From positions 43,980,501-44,044,500 of the forward strand of contig NC_092587.1 of assembly GCF_047663525.1 (NCBI RefSeq): a stretch of 64,000 nt of DNA. Reading direction: 5' to 3'. The DNA comes from Anas platyrhynchos. Lineage: Eukaryota > Chordata > Aves > Anseriformes > Anatidae. Positions 47,717 through 61,629 of this stretch are shown piece after piece. Position numbers and translations under genes: made by a program. Each line of letters begins with the position of its first letter. The stretch's first letter is position 1. The notes under the pieces were generated by a model. That model ran no database searches and was not told the origin of the DNA. It worked only from the letters and a program-made list of their open reading frames with translations.

Positions 47717-50700
47717 CTCGCCAGCCCATTTGCATCTTGTCAGAGCACATTATGGATTGTCAGCTTCTTTGCTACATTTACACAGACACACAAAACCCCA
47801 TGGAAGTCAGCAAGTCAAATTATATCAGGTTTGTGGGGAAAAAAATGAAGAAAAGATAAGAAGATTAACACTGACATTTTCCAGGATGCCTGAGAAATCC
47901 TTGTGAGTCAGTCATCAAACACACTCTGTACTTTTAAGATACTAACTAATACATAGAGCTGGATTTTTATAAAATATCCCAAGTGACCAAGGAGTTCAAG
48001 GGCTGCTGAACTGTGGTAGAGTGAAAAGTGGTGGCCCACGGCCCTCATGCTGTGCTGAGGAGGGTGGAGAAGTGTCACCGGTCTATATGAGAGCTTGTAA
48101 ATGGCATGATGCTCACACTGGAAAGGTGAGGTGACTGTCACCTCACTTTAGGGATGGGATGCAACTTGCAGATAGAGGCACCTAAATTTAGATGTTTATG
48201 GGTTATTACTTAATTGTGAGCTGGGTGTCTCAGAACTCATATGAGATGCCACAGGGTATATATATCCAGTGGCTGCTCCAGGAGCACATGTGTTTCCCAT
48301 ACCTCCTGTATCAGATCTGGCAGCTCTGTGCAGATGTTTTAGATATCCTAAGGCATCTCAAATCACCTTCGTAAGAGCAAATTTTTCCACTGAGTACTGA
48401 CGTTCCACCAACTATTTCAGAGCTGAGATGTCTGGCTTATAGGAAGGCACCTGGGCATTCACCATATGGGCTTCATTCTGATGCATCAACACCAAATACA
48501 TGTATGTCAAAGTACTGTAGAGTAACTGAGTCACCAGCATGGGGCTGGCATATGGGACAAAAGAGCTTTGGGAAGCTACACTTCTGGAGCAGCTGCTGAC
48601 ACTGGATAACCCAGGGGATCTCAGATGGCAGTAGCATGTAGTCAACTGAATTGAGTCCCAGGTGTCTACAGAGTAGACATCTTCATGTCAGCCAGTTGTC
48701 CAGATTGCCACTGCAGCTGGTGAAGAAAAAGAAACATTTCCAGTGGAGTTTCAGTTGATCTGCTCTGGATGAACCAAATCACACCTAAGAAGTACTCTTT
48801 TCCCTTCATCAGAGAGAAAGTGAGATAAGATGTAAGGCAATTAATTCAGATACAGATCTTTATATTTGCCAGCTGAGTTGCATACCAAGCCTCCAAAATC
48901 ATTGCAACACAAGACAGTAGCAAAAAAATGGTGATGTTGGCAGGTCCCTTGGATTGGGAGGCTGTTGGTAGCAAACTAGCTTGCTTTGGCCATAGCACGG
49001 CCCTGGAAAGCTAAGCTGGCTGCTGGTGAATAGGAGGGAGCAGCAGCTGGGTTATCGCTCTGTGTTGGCTCTACTCTTTTCCCCTTCTCTGGTCCTGAGG
49101 TGCCAATGCTTGGTGCTGCCCACAGTGCCCTGGAGTCCAGGGCCAACCCTGCTCCACCAGCTTCAGCATGGAGCCATCTATCAAGGGTGAAGCACTGTAG
49201 CCCGTCTCATCAAAGACAGGTCTGGAGGAGAGAGTGTGCCAAGGACGTTCGGGGAGTGAGTTCGTAACTTCTATAAAAAGAGGTAATAAAGCAATTAGAC
49301 ACATGGGGAGAAACAGTGCTTAGTGCTCTGTAATGAATGTCTAAACAATGTGTATTTTTGGTCAGTGATATTCGCTGAATTGTGAATATGTTTGTGTCAT
49401 TCCTTCTGCTTAGTTACCTGTGCAGTATGTTGACAACACAAGAGCAGACTTTCTCCTTGAAAACTCCCCCTGCCAGCACTTATCTCCTTCATACTGAGCT
49501 AACATTGCAGCAGCCTCCACCCTGTCCTGCCCCTTTCATTTCCTGCGGTCTTGAATCAGATCAGATACAAACATTACAACACCCTTGGAAATAGTCATGG
49601 GGCAGGGGACTAGCCCAGAGGTGACAGACCTCCAGCACAGGCAGCCAGCTTGGAGCACTCTGCCATAGTCAGGGATGAAGACGAGGGCAGGGGCTATCAT
49701 TTCTGGGTGCCACCACCCTGTAACACTGGACTTTGTGTTGGGGGTCCCATCCCTGAAGCCCCTCTGCTTTGGCTCAGAAAGCACGTGTCCAAGGATTACC
49801 AAAAACGCTACCTGAGTCAAGTGCTTTTCGTTTGGAAATGAAATACATGACACCAAGAAGTGAATGTTTTCTAAAAAAAAAAAATAAAAAAAAAAAATGC
49901 AGCCATCAGCTCTTCCAAACTGCATGTGTCCTGCTTACCATTTTCAGTTTCACTAACAAAATAAACATTTCCAGTATGTAACAGTGGTGTGTTACTTTGC
50001 CAGGAAGTGCTGGTTGACACTTCCTTCATTAAATTAATAGGTTTTGGTCAACCTCTCTGTATTCCTGGCTCCTAAATGCCCAGATTCCTAGTACAGAGGG
50101 TTCATTTTCTGGGAGGGGGGAGATTGGGACAGGAAAGCAAGGAGATTTGTTAAAATATTCAGACCACTGCTACTGAGTATGTATTACAAACAGAGACTTT
50201 CAATTCTGTGAATGATCTGCCAGAACATCCCTAATTGGTGAGAAGACCTTACTTCTGGAAATGTGATAGAAATAGACTGTCTACTCCTCCACCAGGAACA
50301 AAATGTTCTGTTGTGCTGCAAATGAGATTGCTTCCTTATACAATCCCAGGTACCTGGAAACCCAGGGGTTGGCTCCTGAAGCACCCACCTAAACTGTCCT
50401 GACTTTATGCCTTAGACTTGCTCCTAGGCCAACGCACATTATTCTTCATACACTATAAGTGCAGAATCCTGAGCAAGAACAGGAAGAAAGAAGAGGAAAA
50501 CAACTATGAGCATCTGTGGCTGGGATCACTTTGGCTAGGAAGAGCGTTCTCATGAAACGGGACTGTTGCCCTTGAAGGCTGTGAGAAAATTCAATGAAAA
50601 ATAGATTTAGCAATTCCTTTTGGACCTCCAAGTATATGCTGATAAGTGTTTCACTGATCACAACCAAGTCATTCCTTCAGATGTAGTTTTCTGGAGATAT

Positions 50701-53700
50701 CCTGTACCCACCACCTGGGGAGCTAATAGGGTTCCAGTCCTTTTTGGCATTAACATCATCCACTTCTGTGCTGATGCTGTGTGTCCCTAAAGCAGAAAGT
50801 TGCACTGGTGGGTCGTGTATGTAGACACATACTTGGGGAGGAGTGTGCAACTTTCAGGAAACAGGGGATCTGAAAACATACCAACCAGTGGGGATTTGAT
50901 CTGACACCCCTGGAAAGCAAGACATGCCAAATTTGAATCAGAAGAACCTACATTTCTAGGAGAGAGAAGAGGATGATCCCAAGGCTGGGCAAATGATTTA
51001 GGAGGGAGGGGATGTCTGGCTGCATCTTTAACTGGTGAAGCCTGGCAAAGAAACTATCTGCAACTGCACCAGAAGAAGTTGGCTTTTGCTTTCCCTTGTG
51101 CCAGTCCTTCTCATCTGGGTACCCTGCCTGGCCTCTAACAGGATTCCCTTTGATATTCCTTGCCCACTGGAGTTTGGCTAGTTTTCATTTTTCACTCCTT
51201 GCTGGGGGTTGAGGTGGCTGGCTGAGATGCTCACTGGCAGATGCTCAGACCATCTCTTTGGACAGGTGGCTGTTGGCAATAGATTTTCCAAGACATACTT
51301 TCTGCCCTGGAGCGTGATGCTGATCTCATCTGATAGCTGTGGCTCAGATAAGAGGCTCTGCAGAGGGCTGTTTTTGCACAAGAAACATTCCTGAGACCTC
51401 CAACCTCCGAGTATCACCAGTGACATTAAGTTTACTAAGAGCCATAGCAATACTCATTTCATGCATGCCTGCTGCATCTAGTGGTTAAACAGCATTGAAA
51501 TCTATGACATAATGATACACATTCAAATAGCTGCACTTAGGGAAAATGAGGAGGAAACAGTGCCCTATTGTATCTGTTTAACCAAGGCAGAAATTTAAGT
51601 GGGTGTGCCTAAACTGCCTGAGAGCATTCCAGCCCCAGCCTCTTGCTTCTGTAAGATGATGCCTCTCACTGCAGTTTCTAGCCAATCTGGGTGGGCATTT
51701 ACCCGCACACGAACACACATTCTTGCTCGCAGGCACGCACACGTAGCAGCCTGGCCGCACCCAGTCCCACGCCACCTGCATCTCCCCTGCCTCTGCTATT
51801 GCAATAGGTATTAAAACTAGACAAAAATGTAGGATTTGCAAGGTGCGTTGGTGAAGGCAGGAGCCAGAGAGTATAAGAGAGAGAGGACAAGTGCAAGCCA
51901 CTAGCACCACTGAAAAGATTTTCCCCTAAAAACTCATTGCAGGTTGTTCTGCCCATGCTCCATTGTGACAGGACCTCTTCCCTTGCTTTCCAAAGTTGGA
52001 TATGAAAAATCTACACTCTTTAAATGCTATTTGGTTCAGTGTCTGCACTTTATAAGATGGAGCACTTAAAGGCCACAGATTTGAATCCTAGCCAGGGAGA
52101 TTAAGTACTTGAGAACTGAAGCTGAGGCCGTAATGTAATCCATTTCATTATTTTCCCTTTAATTCTATCGTAATAAAGAGTGGAGATCTCAAGGGGAGAG
52201 CTGACTGGAAAGTGCAGTCTATATATAAAATTTCCACTCTTACTGTATTAATCTTTCCAACAAATGCGAAAGAAAAATAACTCAGCATATGCAGCCTTAC
52301 ACATGGAGTCACACACATAGAGAATGAACACACACACTCTTCCTCACTCCTTTAACCAAAAAACCATCCTTCCATTGAAAGTTCAAAAATGGAAATTTCC
52401 ACTGGTGATTCAGAACAGCTGGCAGGACTTTTAAGCCTCCTCTTTTACTGCTGGGATTGATTTCTCTGATTCACCCCAGGCTTTCATTTAAGATAAGATT
52501 GTAGGGCTGCCAACATTTGAGCCAGGTGCCTTCCTCTTCTCTTGCTCGGTGGTCACAAAAGACATTGCAAACTTACTGCGTGTACGAAGATTGAAATAAC
52601 ATGCAATGCTGGGTTAGGAAAGAGCATTACGCTGTTAAACATCAACTAGAAACTTGTGCTTTCCAGGAACATCCAGTCTGGATGCTGTGCCCGGGACTGG
52701 GTGGAGGCGAAGGAAAAGAGAAAAGGGGTGTCTGAACTAGACAGAACACAAAGTTGATTGCCAAATTTCTGGCATTACTTACGTTTCCTCCAACCTTCTT
52801 GACAGCCCAGGAGCTCCTCTAAGCTAGGTGGAAGAATGTCAATGTGCTGCCATTTTTAGTAGTCAAACTGAGAGAACTTGGCAGGAAGAAGTCAGGTTTG
52901 CAAAGCTTCTGGCTTGTGGTACGGAGAGAAAGAGAGCATGTGCCAGTGGATTTTGGTCCAAATTGGACCAATAACCTCAGCTAAGGAGCACCTTTTAAGC
53001 TAAAAATTGGCCCTGCTCCATTCCTCTCCCCTCACTCACTCTCACCCTTCCTCTAGGTGGGATGGGCCAACAAACTGTCCCTAGAGAGCTCCTGGGCTCT
53101 CCAGACCCAGCAGCCCTGGGATGCTTTGCTTGGTAAACAAAGTTACACACAGTCCCAGTAACAGCCATGCCCCAGGGAAGTGTTTAATGAAGGTTTAGTT
53201 GCCAATTAACCTCCTTAAAAATGCAAACACAGCTTCAGCTAATGATATCAGCAATCCAGCAATGCATCAGAGAGATGATACTGCCCTTGGCGTGTGCATG
53301 CTTTCCCATGGCAAATGGAAGCTGCAATCTCCCCACAGCAGGTTCTGCTCCTTTTCCACAGTTGTTGCATTGGCTGATCATCTCTTCCTTGTTCATTATT
53401 AACAAACTGCTACAACAGACATTTATTTGCAGTAATATTTGCAGTAATGGAAAAAAAAATGACTGGTGTAGGAGCAGCTCTGCTGAAAAGGCTGTGAAGT
53501 GCTTTTCCAGGAATCCCTGGCCACATGTAAGACCTCACCCCAGGGTAAAACCTAGCCACTGTTGGGCATCAGACAGTGCCACCACATTTTAGGGAGCAAG
53601 TAATAACCCACCTCTAGGACCTGCAGGGAGGTTCACATAATCACACAGAAAAATTATTGCCTTTGTGATTACATTCTTAGAAGGCTAAGGGAATTGCTAC

Positions 53701-56091
53701 ACATTTTGGCTCTGACCTTCTGTTTGGCACATGACACATCATATCGCATGTGGGATAAGCTAAGATATATTCCTGAAAAAAGTCTATGCTGTAATGGAAT
53801 GAAGGAATTCCACTTATGCTATGGATCTGAGCAAAATTATTGCTGATCCCCAAGTTACAGAGCCAGTATGTATGTAGGGGAAGAAGTTACCATGAGATTT
53901 AACATTACACGGGATTAGAGTCTGGATGTTATTCTGGATTTGGTCAACAGATGTCTTCATCAACAGCCCTATGACTTCTCATGCTAGGCTTTCATAGCCC
54001 AAATAGCTTTTCCAGCTCTAAGGAACCAGCCTCAACACAATCAGCCAGCTTACAGTTAGGTTTCCTTGAACCAGAACTGAACTCACACAGTGAATCTGAA
54101 GTTGTGGTGAACTCGAACAGCACTAAACCAGCTTCAGCTCTTACCTGACACCCCAACTATGAACTCAATCCAACCTATAATGATTCACCTGTCTGACCAG
54201 CACTGTGTTTTTACCAGAGGTAAAGGCAAAGGAAAGCGACAATCTGTGTGTGATCCTGCCAAACAAAACACACATTCTGGATTTATTAAATGACAGTCTG
54301 GCTTCTTTAACAAACACAGCATCTGTTGCCATCCTGTTTCTAATTAAAAAATGTTTGCTGTTACATAACAGTTAATCCCCAATCTCCAAAGTGGTTAATC
54401 TAGATGTACACATAGTTAAAACCTTTGCCAGCCAATTGAAATCTGGTTTTCCTAACCACTGATGTATTATTGTGAACCAGAGAAACAGGGCTGTTGAGTG
54501 TTACTGGTTAGGACGTATCCTGATCTTCCACAACAGCAGAAAAATTTGATAGGTTTGCCCTCTATCTAACCATCATTTTCTTTACTCACCAATCAGATTT
54601 AAGACTAATCCAAGTTGCTGAATACAAATTAACCACCACTTCCTAACAAGCAGTCCTACATTATCAAGCAATGAGAGACTGGTCCTGCAGGCCCAGCAGG
54701 GTCTCCACTGCCTTGTTTAATTTATCTCATTGCTTTGCATCTTCTCGAGCACCTATGAACACAGACCCCAGCCTGTCCCTGACTGGATAAGATAGTCCTG
54801 CAGTTGTGCAGTGGAGGGACCTCCACCTGCACAGGGCTGCAGTAGTTTCCTCTAGCAAGAGGCTTCAAAGCACAAATGTCTCCTAAAATGCCATCAATAC
54901 AGGGAGAGCCACACAGGAATTGCTGAGGCAGCTGACATCTCCCCCTGCCCTGGAAAACACAAGGCAGGCAGAGCTGGAGGCAAAAGGGCCAGGCAGGCAC
55001 CTGCCCACTGCCAAGAAGAATAGCCCACAGGACCATACCATGGTGAGATGTGAGCAGCAAAGCAGAGAACCATCTCTTGGGCAGCTTAGGGACCTGCTTG
55101 CAGGCTGATCAGATGGGCAAGGCGAGCAGGGAAGAGTGCAGGAGCTACTTTAGAAAGGGGTATGCATGCGTGAGACTGTCTTGGTGAAAGCAGGAAGTCA
55201 GACATCTAAGAATGGGTAAGGAGGAGATGAGAGGTCCCAAAAATGCACCGAATAATGGAAGCTTAATAAGGCACCATGTTCTGGGGCATGCTGAGCATGA
55301 GGAAACCCTGCTCAGGGGGCATAGCAGCAGGGTTCAGCAGGCCTGAGCCATCTGAATTTGGGTGCTGGTTAATTACACGAAAGGAGGCCTCGGCTGACAC
55401 TTCAGAAATAATCAGTCTATGCAAAGAGGCCTGAAGGCAGGAAGAGAGGCAGCATCCAGGGACTCAGGGGCAGAGGGGCTCCCCTACCCTAGGCCATGCA
55501 GAGAGATTCCTCCACGCTGGCAGAAGTGTCTCCCAGCTCTGCTTCCCTGCAGCTGGCACTGCCCCAGGATTGCAGTCACCAAATGCTTCCAAAGGTCAGT
55601 AGAGTCCCTGGTTCAGCTTTATCTGATCAGATGATGGGAGAGGACTAAGCAGTGATGCAATCCGGCATACAATGCAGAAAATCAGAGCTTGCCTATTTCT
55701 GCTTGTCTGGGCAGAGATTTTGCTGAGGTGCCAAGCAGGCAGGATAACCTGCTCAGAGGGGGCAGTCCTATCTTCCACTTCAGGGCCCAGCCCGTTGCCC
55801 ATTTCAATCACAGAGAACACTTCCAAGCTGAAGGTGGGCCTGGGGCCGTGCACAATTTCACAGGATGTTTCTTTCAATCCAAGATTAATTTTAAGGCTCA
55901 ACATGGCTTCTGGTGCAGTTACCTTGCTTCAGCAAAGCAGGCAGAAGATGACACATTTGTCCTGTCATGGTGAAGGTCAGTGAGACAAGCGTCCAGATCC
56001 TGGGAGACAGATCGCTTCAAGGCAGGGTCACCTAGCCATGGTTGGCTTCAGATCTCTGCTTGTCAAAGGTTGTTTAAAACCCCTTTTGGGG

Positions 56092-56117
56092 CTTTAAAGC
56101 CCTAAAGGGCTTTAAAG
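56092..56117. repeat. perfect 12-bp inverted repeat with 2-bp spacer
   Basis: CTTTAAAGCCCT / AA / AGGGCTTTAAAG. A run of about 14 C follows at 56122-56135, then a CR1 fragment. Confidence 0.85.
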
Positions 56118-56164
56118 AACACCCCCCCCCCCCCCAAACCAAGAACCTTCTATGCTGTATGTAT

Positions 56165-56745
56165 AAAACAGAATTACAGAATATCCTGAATTGAAAGGGA
56201 CCCCCAAGCATCATCGAGTCCAACTCCTGGCTCCACACAGGACCAACCAAAAATCAGACCATGTGTCTGAGAGCATTGTCCAAACGCTTCTTGAACTGTC
56301 AGGCTCGGTGCCATGATCGCTGCCCTGGGGAGCCTGTCCCAGTGCCTGACCACTCTCTGGGTGCAGACCCTTTCCCTAACCCCCAGCCTGACCCTCCCCG
56401 TCCCAGCTCCATGCTATTCCCTCAAGTCCTGTCACTGTCCCCAGAGAGCAGAGCTCAGCGCCTGCCCCTCTGCTCCCCTCGTGAGGGAGCTGCAGGCCGC
56501 CATGAGGCCTCCCCTCAGCCTGCTCTCTTGGGGCTGAACAACCAAGGGGCCTCAGCTGCTTCTCATATGTCTTGCCCTCTAGGCCCTTCACCATCTTCAT
56601 AGCCCTTGTTTGGACACACTCTAGTGGTTTTATGGCCTTCTTATGCTGTGGTGTGCAAAATTGTACTCAAGTTGAGGCTGCACCAGTGCAGTGCAGAGCG
56701 GCACAATCCTTTCCCTTGATCAACCAGCAGTGCGGTGCCTCACAA
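56165..56745 (-). mobile_element. CR1 LINE fragment (minus orientation, about 580 bp)
   Basis: Reverse-oriented CR1 3' half: 'gaattgaaagggacccccaagcatcatcgagtccaactcctgg', 'ctggggagcctgtcccagtgcc', 'ggggctgaacaaccaaggg', 'cttgtttggacacactctag'. Frames predicted inside it (for example near 56.3-56.6 kb) are element-derived. Confidence 0.88.
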
Positions 56746-56759
56746 AGGTTCCCTAACAA

Positions 56760-59700
56760 ACCTGACTGAAAATAGGAAGCTTGACTGGAGCAAGACCACC
56801 AAGCAGGCAGAAGGGAAGCTCCCTCTACATTTGATCTTAGTGTCAATAGGCTATCAAATTACTTCTGACATTTCTTCCACAGATCATTTATAAACAGTTT
56901 CTGTACTATCCATTTTGGACAGAAGAGCCAATACTCTGCATTTTTAAAACTTGCATTTTCACCTAAACTTTTCTTGAAAATTGGAAAAGTGACTCCAAGA
57001 TTCCTGGTCAATACTAAAGTAATCCTCGTGAAAGGGTGTGAAGAGCCTTAGACAAAGATACATATAGATGACAAGTCTATCTAGTGGAAAATTGCCCAAA
57101 GATCTGCAGAATCTCTAAGAGGCTTTTTGAGACCTGGAACTGCAGGAAAAGAAAACTGATTCTGTCTAGGCTCTGTCAAAGGGGTCTGTTAGGGTATCTG
57201 CTTTATATTGTTGATTGTGTTTGGGATTGACTAGTCCTTAACAACCATATAGAGCCTCTAGCATGCACCAAGATAAAAGGTTTAACACACCTGCATGTAT
57301 GCACATGAACAGAAGGAACAGGAAATCAGTCACTAGTAGCAAATTTATCATTCCTTACTTTTTGTTACATTAAGTAAAACCGAACAACTCTCTACACTTT
57401 CTCTGCAAGGCTTGCTCCATGGATATTGCACTCGCCTTCCATTGCTACTCCACAGAAGTTATTTTTATGACACCAACTTTTATTATGCAAAAGACCTTTT
57501 TCTATGTTAAAGCCAACAGATTTCATTCGTAAGCCCTGGTTCATGGGATGAATCAGAAGAACAAGGAAAACACACAAGAATAATTTCCTTCTGGAAAGCC
57601 AACATAACTGAAGCAATTCAAAGTTATCATGCAACCCTCCCTCTACCTCACATGGAAGACTTGCAGAGCAACTTTTGATATTTGCTTTTCTTTACACAGA
57701 GACGTGTTTGTATTTTATATATTTTAAGAAAAATATATAAAAAGGAAGAAGTGTTGGACAGAAGAAATAGATTCTGTGAGAGGCATGTCAACTTTTTCTG
57801 CCTTTGCTAGGATTTGAATGGAAGACAAAGCATTTCCCCCCTTTCACACAGAAAGCCCACATTGCATCTTCCGTCCTCAGGAACCTTCACAGAAATACCA
57901 AACCAAATGCATAATGAAAGGCAGACACTTCTGACGAAGTCCTACCCCCTAGAGTTTATTATAGAAAGGCAATGAAGCTGTATGTACATCTCTGCAATTA
58001 TGATGATCCTCCAGCAGAGAAGGCAAAGATCAAATCTTTGTCATGCCCTCTCTTCCTTGTGGGCACATCAAATTATCCTGCATCAGCCTCTAATCAGCAC
58101 AGCTTCATGTTTACAAACACTTCTGCCAAAACTACTGAACAAGCTCCAAGGGCACCCACCCCGCCCCAAGGATCAACAGTGTAAACAGCTGAAAACTGCA
58201 CACTGCTGCCATCCCCTATTGCACAACTAGGCATGACCTTGGCACAGTCCAACATATACCCTCCCATGAAACATGATGTGCACTTGCCTATCATTGGCAG
58301 GAAGGCACAAACCCATGTCCAAGGGGGCTTTGGGAGCAGAAAGTGCTATTGTCATTAGTGTGTCTCCACATCTGGAGGACTCTCAGGAAGAGGTACAGCT
58401 CTGGAGGCATTGCTGTATCCATCCCATGGCCACACAGCGAGGCTATTCTCATTTCCCAGGTGCCAGAGAAAAAACATCCTCTACTCTTCCTGTCAAATAG
58501 TTATTCAGAAGGAGCTTTCATAGCTTGACCAGGAGAAAGAAAAAATAATCAAATTTTAAGGACTAAGAAAGTTTCCTTTAACTTTTTTTTTCCCTCCTCA
58601 AAACTCAGGGGTTAACCCAAAGCTTGGGCTTCTATGTCAAACTCATATTCTGATTCTCTGAGTTTACACAGTGAGGTTTTTTTCCCCCGGATCAACTGGT
58701 AAGTACTTAGGCAAGAGCCTGTAAGAATTCAGAATGACTATGCAACTACTTCTAGCACCAAAACTGTATTTTTACAGCATTTGTTTGTGCTGCAACATTT
58801 ACTAGAAATAATTGCTCACTTGAGTGTTCACAGAAAGTCCTTGCATGCCATCGCAGGCAAACCACAACTTCGTATTTATAAGATCAAAATGCTTGGTACA
58901 TGCCTGTGTCTTTCACAGGTCACGTAATCAATTCCATTCCTTTTTAAGTACTTCTAAAAACTTTTTAAGTATGTTGGATGTTTTCCTTCTTCAGTGCTTG
59001 GCTAACCTGTGAATGTTTACTAATTTCAGACCTGCTTCATAACTAAGTTGCTCCAGATTCCCAATCACTTTTTTTTTACTCAGTTCCCACGTAACCTGAG
59101 GCTCTTCATAGCACAAATGGTGTTACAAGAATGTCACCACTGTCACCTCTGGTCTTGGTGGTTGACTGAAAGGAAGGCTGTCTGGTCTTCGGACCACACT
59201 GTGTTCCACACACAACCTTCAAACTGAGCTGATATATCCATATATCCACCCTCAGTCCTATGACTACTTTAAGCAAACTTGGGCCGCCACCACAGAGTAT
59301 AAATCCCTGGGATTTTCCACACTGGTTCCCAGCTGTGCTTTCTTGCCTATGTCTGGTCGTGCAACCCCTGTGCAGAGGGCACTGCCCTGCGGAACTGATA
59401 CAACCAAATCCATTTCAGACAGGTCAGATAACACAGCTCTGGATCATGGTAGGGTTGCAGGGAACCATGCTACCTCTCTGCAGCTATCCTCATAATGTTT
59501 ATGTGGCGTAACAATAAAACAGAAACCCAATTTTTGGTTTCCTAGTACTAGGCCTGAACACAACCCTGCTTTCTACCCTAACATCAGTGTTTTACTCCTT
59601 CCCTCCGAAAGATTGTCCTGCCTCTGCTAGCTCTGTAATATTAAAATGAAAAGACATTATATTCCCATTCTTTACCACTTGAGGTAAACATCTGTGCAGC

Positions 59701-61380
59701 ATTAGAAATCAAAATTGTAATAAATATTTTCAAGCTTTATAAGTATATAAACCACCATCCTCTCATTATTTCACCTTCAGGGAGTGCAGAAAACAGCTTT
59801 TGAGAACAGCTTTTGTTGAAATTTCATTTGAGTTTCAACTACAAAAATTGGCAGGTTGTGCTAGCCTGATCCTGCTTGATTTCACTAAGGTTAATCCTCC
59901 ACCTCAGCTCCCTGGTGAGTAGGGACTTGAGAGGCTTCTGTAGAAGTATGCTTCAGAATTGCCCCTCAAGGGTCCTCCTAACTGAACAAACACGCCCGCA
60001 CCAGTTAGTACACAAAGCCACACACGTATCAGTGCTGGTATTTTCTTTTATCCAGAGAGAGACAGGTCTCGCTCCATTCTTTTCCCCTCACATTTCATTA
60101 GATCAGCCACAGATTTTGCTTTAGTCTGGCTGTAAATTGTTTTGACCAAATTCATCTTTAGACACTCCCTATTCTACTTGGGTTGTATAAACACCCTCCA
60201 ACCTATCCCTCGTGGCACAGTCAGAGTAAGAATCTATTTCCTGCCACTCCAACTGGCTGAAGTATTTTTAGTTGAAATTGAATGCACGTACCTGTGGCAG
60301 GTGAGGCACCAGTGAGAACGTGGATGTGGGCAGACCTTTGCTTTTCTAATGCCAATGGTTTCTACAGCTTATCATTCCAACCAAAGGGAGGTGCCCAACT
60401 GTCTAGGCATCACTCCTCTCACGGAGGATCTGCACCCTTTTACAAAGAGTATACTACTTCTCTCCTGCACTATTCTTGCTACTAGGGGCAAGACAGATAT
60501 TCCCCCTCCCCTGATACAGCCTTCCACACAAGAAAGAGCACAGAGATTGCTGGAGTCTGTAAAACTTGTTAGGAAAACCCCGTGCAGCTTCTGGAAGGAA
60601 TGACCCTGCCCCATTTCCTCTGGCAGTAAAATTGCCCTCCACATCACTTTATGAGATTGGTTCAGGACTGGCTCTGTGTGCCACCCAAGTTACATAGCTG
60701 AGAGAGCACTCATGGGTTTTCAAGGGACCCAGAAACTTGGGGAGCTTTCATTTAGTATAATACAATCTTCACATAATCTTAGTTTGCTGATAACAGGTCT
60801 AATCCCATGCATTTTATGAATCATAAATTCAAGTACCCAGCAGACCTGAAGAGCAGTCAGAAGAGCTCCCGTGCTCCATAGGAAACAAGCATTTTCATCT
60901 CCACCCATATGCTCACTCATTTTTATTCCTCTATCTCTGGTGCATTCTGGGCCTGTTTCATCTTACCCAAGGGGATGCCTACCAAAGGACCCTGTAGAAT
61001 TAACATCGTTACTGCGCTTCTACTCCTGCCTCCCTGCTGCAAAGCCCACAGAAGATGCATGCTCTTCCTGCTTTATAGGAATGCTTTCAGCAGTCAACAT
61101 ATACGAGTTCTGCACTGATCCTAGACTGCTTTAGAATCATCATACTTGAAGACAAATATGTGGAAGATTTGAGTAAACTATTATAAAAAAGGAGAAAGTT
61201 AGAACTCAGGCATTCTTCTCAACACTAGTATGTTCCTCATGAAGATAAGAGAGATGACTTAAAGAAAACACATTGCCCGTATTACAAAATACAGCTTGAT
61301 TAGCATTCATGTTTTGTAAAATGTGTTGCATTTATAGTTTTGTTTGGGGCATTCTGACTAGCATACATGTGTATATTAGA
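56760..61380. other. intergenic sequence
   Basis: Unique AT-rich sequence with no supported exon, RNA gene or repeat family that I recognise. Confidence 0.5.
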
Positions 61381-61394
61381 TTTATGTTGACACT

Positions 61395-61616
61395 ATGAAA
61401 GTAACCATCCTTCTGGTTTTAATTACTGCAGTAGTTTCTGCTTTCCATTTACCTCTCAGAGAAGAATTTTTTTTGCTTTTCATGGAGCAGAAAGCCCAGT
61501 TTTTGGGTGGTTCTGGACACTGCATTTTTGTGTTGAATGATCACGAAGGAGCTTCTCACCCTTCTCCGTCCACCAAAGTGGCCAGTATAAATATGTTTAT
61601 TGCCAGTTGGAACTAG
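61395..61616 (+). CDS. doubtful 73-codon frame with a signal-peptide-like start
   Basis: Starts MKVTILLVLITAVVSA|FHLPLREE: a two-residue basic start, a hydrophobic core and a V-S-A cleavage motif, as in secreted proteins. The ATG has A at -3. AATAAA follows at 61719-61724, about 100 bp after the stop. The remainder (one Cys, low complexity at PSPSTK) resembles nothing I know. It lies on the strand opposite to the DDX47 3' flank. Chance frames with such starts occur, so this stays a weak candidate. Confidence 0.2.
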   Translation: MKVTILLVLITAVVSAFHLPLREEFFLLFMEQKAQFLGGSGHCIFVLNDHEGASHPSPSTKVASINMFIASWN

Positions 61617-61629
61617 CACTAACCTTAAA

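Larger units (their letters stand above)
44310..56150. other. long intergenic region upstream of GPRC5A
   Basis: Nothing coding is supported. Frames around 45.4-47.1 kb overlap on several frames and strands and have no recognisable sequence. This interval should contain the GPRC5A promoter and first exon, but no CpG island or clear TATA-driven start marks it. Two motif candidates are listed separately. Confidence 0.45.

Noticed and set aside
49382-49594. Frame beginning MNMFVSFLLLSYLCS, signal-peptide-like
   Set aside because: No polyadenylation or splice context and a low-complexity remainder; weaker than the candidate at 61395.
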